From: Azadirachta indica
Lineage: Eukaryota; Streptophyta; Magnoliopsida; Sapindales; Meliaceae
NCBI GenBank assembly: GCA_022749755.1
Contig: CM040447.1
Location: forward strand, 14,414,087-14,478,086
Length of the DNA: 64,000 bases
Direction: 5' to 3'
The position numbers and the translations under genes were made by a program. Under the pieces are notes generated by a model that was not told the origin of the DNA, did not search any database, and saw only the letters and a program-made list of their open reading frames with translations. Below are positions 58,334 to 64,000 of the stretch, in pieces. Each line of letters starts with the position of its first letter. Position 1 is the first letter of the stretch.

Positions 58334-60619
58334 CGCTGTGCCCCTCTGTCTTCTCTTTTACGATCCCTTTCAATTTCCTCGATATAACTGTATCATGATC
58401 GTGTTCCCTGATCCACATCATCGGCCAGGCTCAAAGGTAAAATTATATTAATGATCCATATGCTATATGCCGTACATACACGAGCGTTATTTACAATTGC
58501 ATATGAAATGCAGTCATAGTCTACAAGGCCGTTGAAATCAATTTCAGGTTTTCATTATGAAGTATATCTGACTAAACGTATATGAATATTTCTCATTGAC
58601 AGTTACGCAACATGGAGTTTGGAACATCATCAAGGTAACACCGGAAGGTTTTATCTATAAACAATAGCTATGTAGTTGCATTTTATCCCATTCAGAATCA
58701 GTTAATATGGTTTAGGGCAAGGGATCTGTAACCAATTACAATCTTAAAATCCATGTTCTCCTCATTGAACTGCAATTCATGTTTTAGACGGAAGCAAATC
58801 TCAATTGTTATTTCAAACTTTTAGAAGTCACATCTCACGCTAGTCTAGTCTGTGTGATTTTGATAACAAATATTATTATAAAATCTAATGGACAACACCT
58901 TGCCAAAGACTAATAGTAGTATTATGCTTTGAGAAATGAAGGTTGCTTGCATGAGTTGAAAGAAATTTTGCTTGCTCTCTATATTTCCATCAATGGCCTT
59001 ATCTTTCAATTTGAATTACGCCATTACTTATTTGCCATGGATGAATCAGAATACGTACCTGTTGGTACGCAATTTTTCCAGTCCTCTGTGGGCTTGTACT
59101 GTTATATAAGTTGTCTAGATATTAGCTGGAGACTCGTTCTGGGTGAAGAATACTACCCACTATGACACGGTGGAGTAATTGAAGGTCCAACAGTGAAGAT
59201 TGAAGGTCTACTTGATTGGCTTAGAGCATTGGGAGTTTTTGATTGCATTTGAGACATGACCATGATGATCATAGGCCTGTAGCCTTTTGGGGTCTTAATT
59301 GCTATGGATGCAGAAGTCTACTCATCGATTATACATTTTAGCCTTTAGCAATCCAATGCTTTTCGAGTTGACGTGATCCGGAGGTGATGTAATCTTCTTT
59401 TTTTCTATTTAAATGTTGAGAGATCTGTTTAATTTGGTTAGCTTATCCGTGTATGCTATTGCAGTGAAATACTTTAGTTCACATTGTTGCTACTACAACA
59501 TATGAGTGTGTGGCATCTTTGTTCAATCTTTTGCAATCTCAATAAGTCCTGCATTGTGTGGTTCTCTCCTTAATTGTTGTTTCTTGGCCATACAAAAGTT
59601 TAGTCTTTTCTTTTTTAATTTTAATTTTCTTAGCAATGACATATTGTTTTGTACTGTTGATGCTGAAAATCTGTCATTTTATTATATGTAAATTAACACT
59701 GTACTTCCTAATATATTTATGTTTTGGGTTAATTTTCTATAACAAATTGCTTTTTATTTTCTCCTAGTTAATTGTAAGCTTTAAATGTGGATTCTGCCTT
59801 TGGGAATTTGCTATGCAGTCATGTTAGTGGAATTGATTAGCTGGTAAGTTGGTGAAAATGGAATCTGTTTTATATTCTCCTACTTCTTTGAAAAAAATTG
59901 ATTCTATAGAATTGAAAAAAAAAAAAAAAAAACCTGATTGTCCAGTAATATATTGGGGGTGATTATATTTGTTTGGAGAGATCGGTTAATAAATTAGTTC
60001 TGCAAGATATTTGTCGTTAAACTCATTTTAAAGATTTTGAATGCATATCGGGGGACGTGCATAATTAGCTATAAGTAATCCGATTTCTGCATTGCTAGAT
60101 CTGATCGGTACCATTTTGTGGAGGAAGAGAGGCCGGCCTTGGGGGAAAATGTTAGTATTATTTTTTGAAAATAAATTTGAAAAAGAAAATGCAAGTCTTG
60201 AAACGAGAATACATAATTAGAATAAGAATATTATGGTCCCTAAACTTCGGGATAATCACACTTGGGCAAATTGACCAAAGTAGGTTAATGATTTTAATTG
60301 TTTGTAGGCTTTCAGTTTTGCTAAAATTTAGGTTTCTATTAACTCGAGAGATTTGAGTAGGATGAAAAAGCGGAAAGTCGAATCATGGAAATTAAATAAA
60401 GAAAACCTCGTTAGTTAGATGTTGCTAAGAAAAAGGGCCGTGTTTCAAGTAATAAATTTGGCATTAGCGGCGTTCGTGCACTCAAGGAAATCCATAGCAT
60501 TGGAAACTCACTCCGATAGTAGTTGCAATAATTTTGACATATGGTTTGCTACAGAGTAACAACGTTTAAATTAAAGTTGATTATCCGGAGATGGGCTCTC
60601 CTTGTATCGAATGTTGTGA
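58334..60619. other. Intergenic DNA, no supported gene
   Basis: Short frames only (61-78 codons at 58929-59767), without motifs. A homopolymer of about 18 A lies at 59914-59931. Confidence 0.5.
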
Positions 60620-60699
60620 AGATCTGTAAGCTCAAAATGGCAAGAGCGCCCAATCAATTACAGATTGGGAGGCTGGTGGTTCGAATCCACTCGGATCTC
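60620..60699 (+). tRNA. tRNA-like sequence, probably a pseudogene
   Basis: AGATCTG (60620-60626) pairs with CGGATCT (60692-60698) as a 7-bp acceptor stem with one G-T pair. GCTC/GAGC forms a D stem with GG in the loop. GGTGG-TTCGAAT-CCACT (60675-60691) is a complete T arm, and GGTTCGAATCC is a perfect B box. The anticodon arm is abnormal: seven pairs (CCCAATC/GATTGGG) instead of five and a loop AATTACA without U33. One extra A precedes the D stem. Total 79 nt without the discriminator. Likely a decayed tRNA or tRNA-derived element; amino acid not assignable. Confidence 0.55.
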
Positions 60700-62076
60700 T
60701 ATTGTTTATATATATTTTGTATTTGGTAAGGAAGTTCTAGTTTGTTCCAATTAACAGAAAAATGATCACGGTTCAAATTTATTCCGACCAACATATATTG
60801 CTACAAGAAAGATCATCGGCTAGTTCTTTGTGTTAGGGGACATTTTTGATAGTTAAAATTAGAAAAGACGAAAATATTCATTACCATATGCACAGGAAGC
60901 TATTTCAACTTTTTTAATAGAATTATGATTTATTTACTAAATTTTTAATAAACCACTATTTATATTTAACAAATTTTTGCCTGCCTTCACGCTTATTTTA
61001 AGTATTTCACGGCATCTCTCTAATATACTTTGACATTAATGATTAATCAATTTGTTTTATCAAAATTTAGATATAATTTATTTTGATATTAGTAATGACT
61101 AAATTTACTTTATCAAAATCTAAATCATGAATTCTAAAATAAAAACAAAATAATATAACGGTATGTTTGATAAGATATAATGTTTATTATCATAACGTTT
61201 CCCGTGTAATATTCACATTATTTTTATTAAAATTTAGTAGTTGATATATTTTTATGGTCTAAATTTTGATTTAGTGTATTTAAAAACCGAAATTTTGGTT
61301 CAATTTTGTCAATTTAGAAACCGAACCAAATAAAAACTGAATCAACATTGGTTCAGTCTACTTAAATCCTTCTCTTTATAAAATCTTTTGTATAAAGTGG
61401 AAAAAATAATTTAATAATTAGAATTATAAGATTTATAATTGTAGATTTTGATTGATTGTGTGCATACTTCTATAATGTAATTTGTGAACTCAATTTTTAA
61501 ATGTTTACAAATTATATTTTATTTATTTTTATTTTATATTATGTTATTTGGAATATTATCAAATATGTTTACTTTTTTTAATATATAGTTGATAAAATTA
61601 TCTTTTAATATTACTAATAATCCTAAAATTAAAGTTTAGATAAAAAAAAATTGATAAACATTAAAACATAAAATAAAAAAAAAAACTATGTTTAAATTCT
61701 CCAAAAATTAAATTAAGTAAATTACAAGAAAGTCGTGCTAAATACAATCCACCCCAATCTTATTTTACTATTCATTTTGATCTAGTTCGGTTATGTTTCC
61801 GAACCGAAACCGTAATACTTTTTCATATTTTTAACCAAAAATGATTGAGGGAGATTAACAAAATATATATTTTTAACCCAAGTCAATTGGTTCGGGTAAA
61901 GGTAGAATTTGTTGTCTGAGTTAGGTATAGGTCTGCAGAAATTTAAAATATAACTATAAATTAATCAGACTGCTTACACAGAAGATTGAGAAGAATAATT
62001 TCATGTCTAAGAAATAATTTGTTTTTGTTTACATGATCAATCGATCACATCAGATCAGCATTCTCGACTATATAGG
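60700..62076. other. Intergenic AT-rich DNA
   Basis: No supported gene or clear repeat apart from long A/T runs. Confidence 0.5.
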
Positions 62077-62465
62077 CTATCTACTTTTCGGGCTAGGAAG
62101 CCAAGAAGGCCGTTTCTTACTCTTTTTGCCTTCTTCTTCTTGTTGTGTCAACACATGCGCATCCAGTTTCTCGTTTATCTCATGATCATTCTCATTCTCA
62201 TTCTTCCTAAACCTAAAAACTTTGTTCACTGCAAGCCGTAAAGTTCTGTTCTTCTTACGTCCATTATTGCTGAAGAAGCTACACTTGTAATTATTATTGC
62301 CTTTAGTATACTCATACCTGCAGGCTCCGATAACTTCTCGTAGCTTGCAACTTTTGCACATTCTGTAGATACAGATTCTGAAAAAAGAAGTGAACTCTGT
62401 GATTTTCCCAGCTTTACAGAAGAAGCCCTTTCCAGTCTGAAGCTTCTGCTCACCAACTCCTTCAT
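62077..62465 (-). CDS. Small uncharacterised protein, two exons
   Basis: Not recognised. On the minus strand exon 1 runs from ATG at 62465 to 62318 and exon 2 from 62228 to the stop at 62077. The 89-bp intron has GTATGAG and CTTGCAG borders, and joining gives 99 codons plus stop in one frame. The product starts MKELVSRSFRLERASSVKLG, is rich in Ser, Lys and Arg, has an acidic/Asn stretch (NENENDHEINEK) and ends with the basic KKSKKRPSWLPSPKSR. It has no membrane segment or signal peptide. The unspliced reading from an inner ATG (62361) is also open for 94 codons and shares the same C-terminus, which supports exon 2. Transcript data are lacking, so both models remain open. Confidence 0.5.
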
Positions 62466-62926
62466 TATTGTTTATTTTATTTTATTTTTTCTAAGCAAAT
62501 TAACGCTCCTTAATTTCTAAGGTGATCCCGTTTTCTTTTGAGTGATAATTAGAGTGGTTTTAGTAGGAATATATATGTATATATAATTAGATTATTTTAG
62601 TGCTGTGGGTAAAGCTGAAACCGAGTTTGGTATTGCTTAAAATTCTTCGGTCTTCATTTTGCCATCATGACACCCAAGTTGAAGAATTAATTAATTACGA
62701 GGATAATTGCATTCAGAATTAGTTTATTTCACTTCTTAATTAAATTTTATGTTTGTTTTCTATTTATAAGTTTCTTTAAATCGATTATATATATATATAT
62801 ATAGTAAAAGTAATCCAGCGGTTCCTCTAAAAAATTTCCTTCAGCTGCCTATACAGAATGAAACTATCTTTATTTAACAAAATTAATTACGACATAACAC
62901 GTAATATATTATTATGGTAACGTCAC

Positions 62927-62978
<52 letters not shown>

Positions 62979-64000
62979 GAGATTTAACATATATCTTTTA
63001 TGAGGTTTTAACTTTTATCATTTAGAGAAAGAGTTTAAGAATTCAAACACTTACCTCACTTGAAAGTCTACTTTCATCCATTATTAATGAAAATACATAT
63101 TTACTTTTTGTTTACTCAATTTAAAATAAAGACAAAACCCAATGATAAAAAGATATTAATATTTTATAATAGCATACGCCCACCTCTTTAAGATTTGTAA
63201 TAAAATATGTAACTTTTCTTTTAAAAAATTAAAAAAAGTAATTTAATTTTATATTTAATTAAATTTATTCAAACTTAACTCTAATATCTCCAAATTAGTT
63301 GTCTCTCTCTTTCTTTTACAAAACTGGCCACTACAGTCCTTCTTTGTCTTCTAATTTATAAATCTATAAATTGGTAATAATAAATTTGTAGAGAAAGGCA
63401 AGCGGTGATAGATTAAAAAATAAAATAGTAACAACGAATTTGCTTTCTCTTTTGTAAAGTTTTACCAATCTGACTTCTTTTCTGTCTCTTTTTCTACAAA
63501 TGTAGTTGACCCAGAACAACTCTTATTGCAGATAAAATAAGTAAGTTTTTGTTGAATTTTTTATGGAAGTTTTGACGAATTACAAAATCTACTAACGATT
63601 TCATAGTTCTCGATTTGGTTGCCCCATTTGAGACCCAAAACCATTTTTGATGCAAACAATATAAGCAAGCTTTTGTTGGATTTCTTATGAATTTTTTGGT
63701 GAATTACAAAAACCAGTAAGAATTTTGTAGTTCTTGATTTGGTTGCTTAGTTTAAGGTTCTCATTTTTAATTAGTTTTATTTTATTGTATTTATTTGATT
63801 TGAATTCATATATTATTTTAATTGTATTAAATTTTGTCTCTTAATGTTTGTTTCTTTGAATATAATTGTCGACTTATTTGTTCGTTTTGATCTGAAATAT
63901 TTAATGTAAAAATGTAATGAAATAAATTTCTTTAATACATTAATACGTTATTATATTATTATCCCTAAATTAAACAGTAGTATGACGGATTTGGATGACT
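62466..64000. other. Intergenic DNA to the window end
   Basis: AT-rich. Contains a (TA)n run near 62784-62803, the (AAT)n at 62927-62977 and an imperfect direct repeat at 63531-63622 and 63655-63746 (about 124-bp offset, both ending GATTTGGTTGC). That repeat looks like a leader or intron of a gene beyond the window, but this is a guess. Confidence 0.45.
62927..62977. repeat. (AAT)n microsatellite
   Basis: About 17 AAT repeats. Confidence 0.95.

Overview
This is an AT-rich window of plant nuclear DNA. Two genes have many GT-AG introns, plant-specific families are present, and the intergenic space is full of retrotransposon, MITE and microsatellite sequence. Protein sequences and gene content point to a eudicot, probably a rosid. 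The species cannot be fixed from the sequence alone. Five protein-coding genes can be supported: a brassinosteroid C-22 hydroxylase of the DWF4/CYP90B1 type (10309-13733, +, 8 exons, 490 aa); the flavoprotein subunit of mitochondrial succinate dehydrogenase, SDH1 (20883-27287, +, 16 exons, 632 aa); a GRAS transcription factor of the SCL4/SCL7 group (49776-51590, +, 604 aa, 5'-UTR intron); a 133-aa three-exon LEA-like protein with a mitochondrial-type N-terminus (54878-55538, +); and an unrecognised 99-aa two-exon gene on the minus strand (62077-62465).

Layout. 1-10 kb is AT-rich intergenic DNA containing a 1.0-kb foldback element with a near-perfect 9-bp target duplication (Mutator type) and a perfect 32-bp-arm hairpin. 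DWF4 follows; its 1.25-kb last intron holds a cluster of G-box and BRRE motifs. 14-20.8 kb has a small MITE, a 167-bp tandem duplication, a ~110-bp tandem array and a 437-bp duplication that reaches within about 400 bp of SDH1. 29.7-44.7 kb is one old, broken Ty3/gypsy element, probably of the Tat lineage. Its recognisable parts are gag, protease, RT, RNase H, a second RNase H-like segment, integrase, a 3' tandem array and an antisense plant-mobile-domain ORF. Its 3' LTR carries a 490-bp internal duplication and its integrase a 321-bp identical in-frame duplication. 45-49.6 kb has a SINE-like fragment and a 120-bp tandem duplication. 57.3-58.3 kb is a spliced-looking, hairpin-rich island without a convincing ORF. 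A tRNA-like sequence with an abnormal anticodon arm lies at 60620.

The genes do not form one pathway. SDH1 next to an SCL4-type gene matches the Arabidopsis order At5g66760-At5g66770, so this looks like conserved microsynteny stretched by the 15-kb retroelement. DWF4 is not part of that Arabidopsis neighbourhood. No wholly new multi-gene system is evident. The strongest leads are the antisense mobile-domain ORF in the retroelement, the identical integrase duplication, the DWF4 intronic motif cluster, the perfect hairpin at 5.5 kb and the odd tRNA-like locus.
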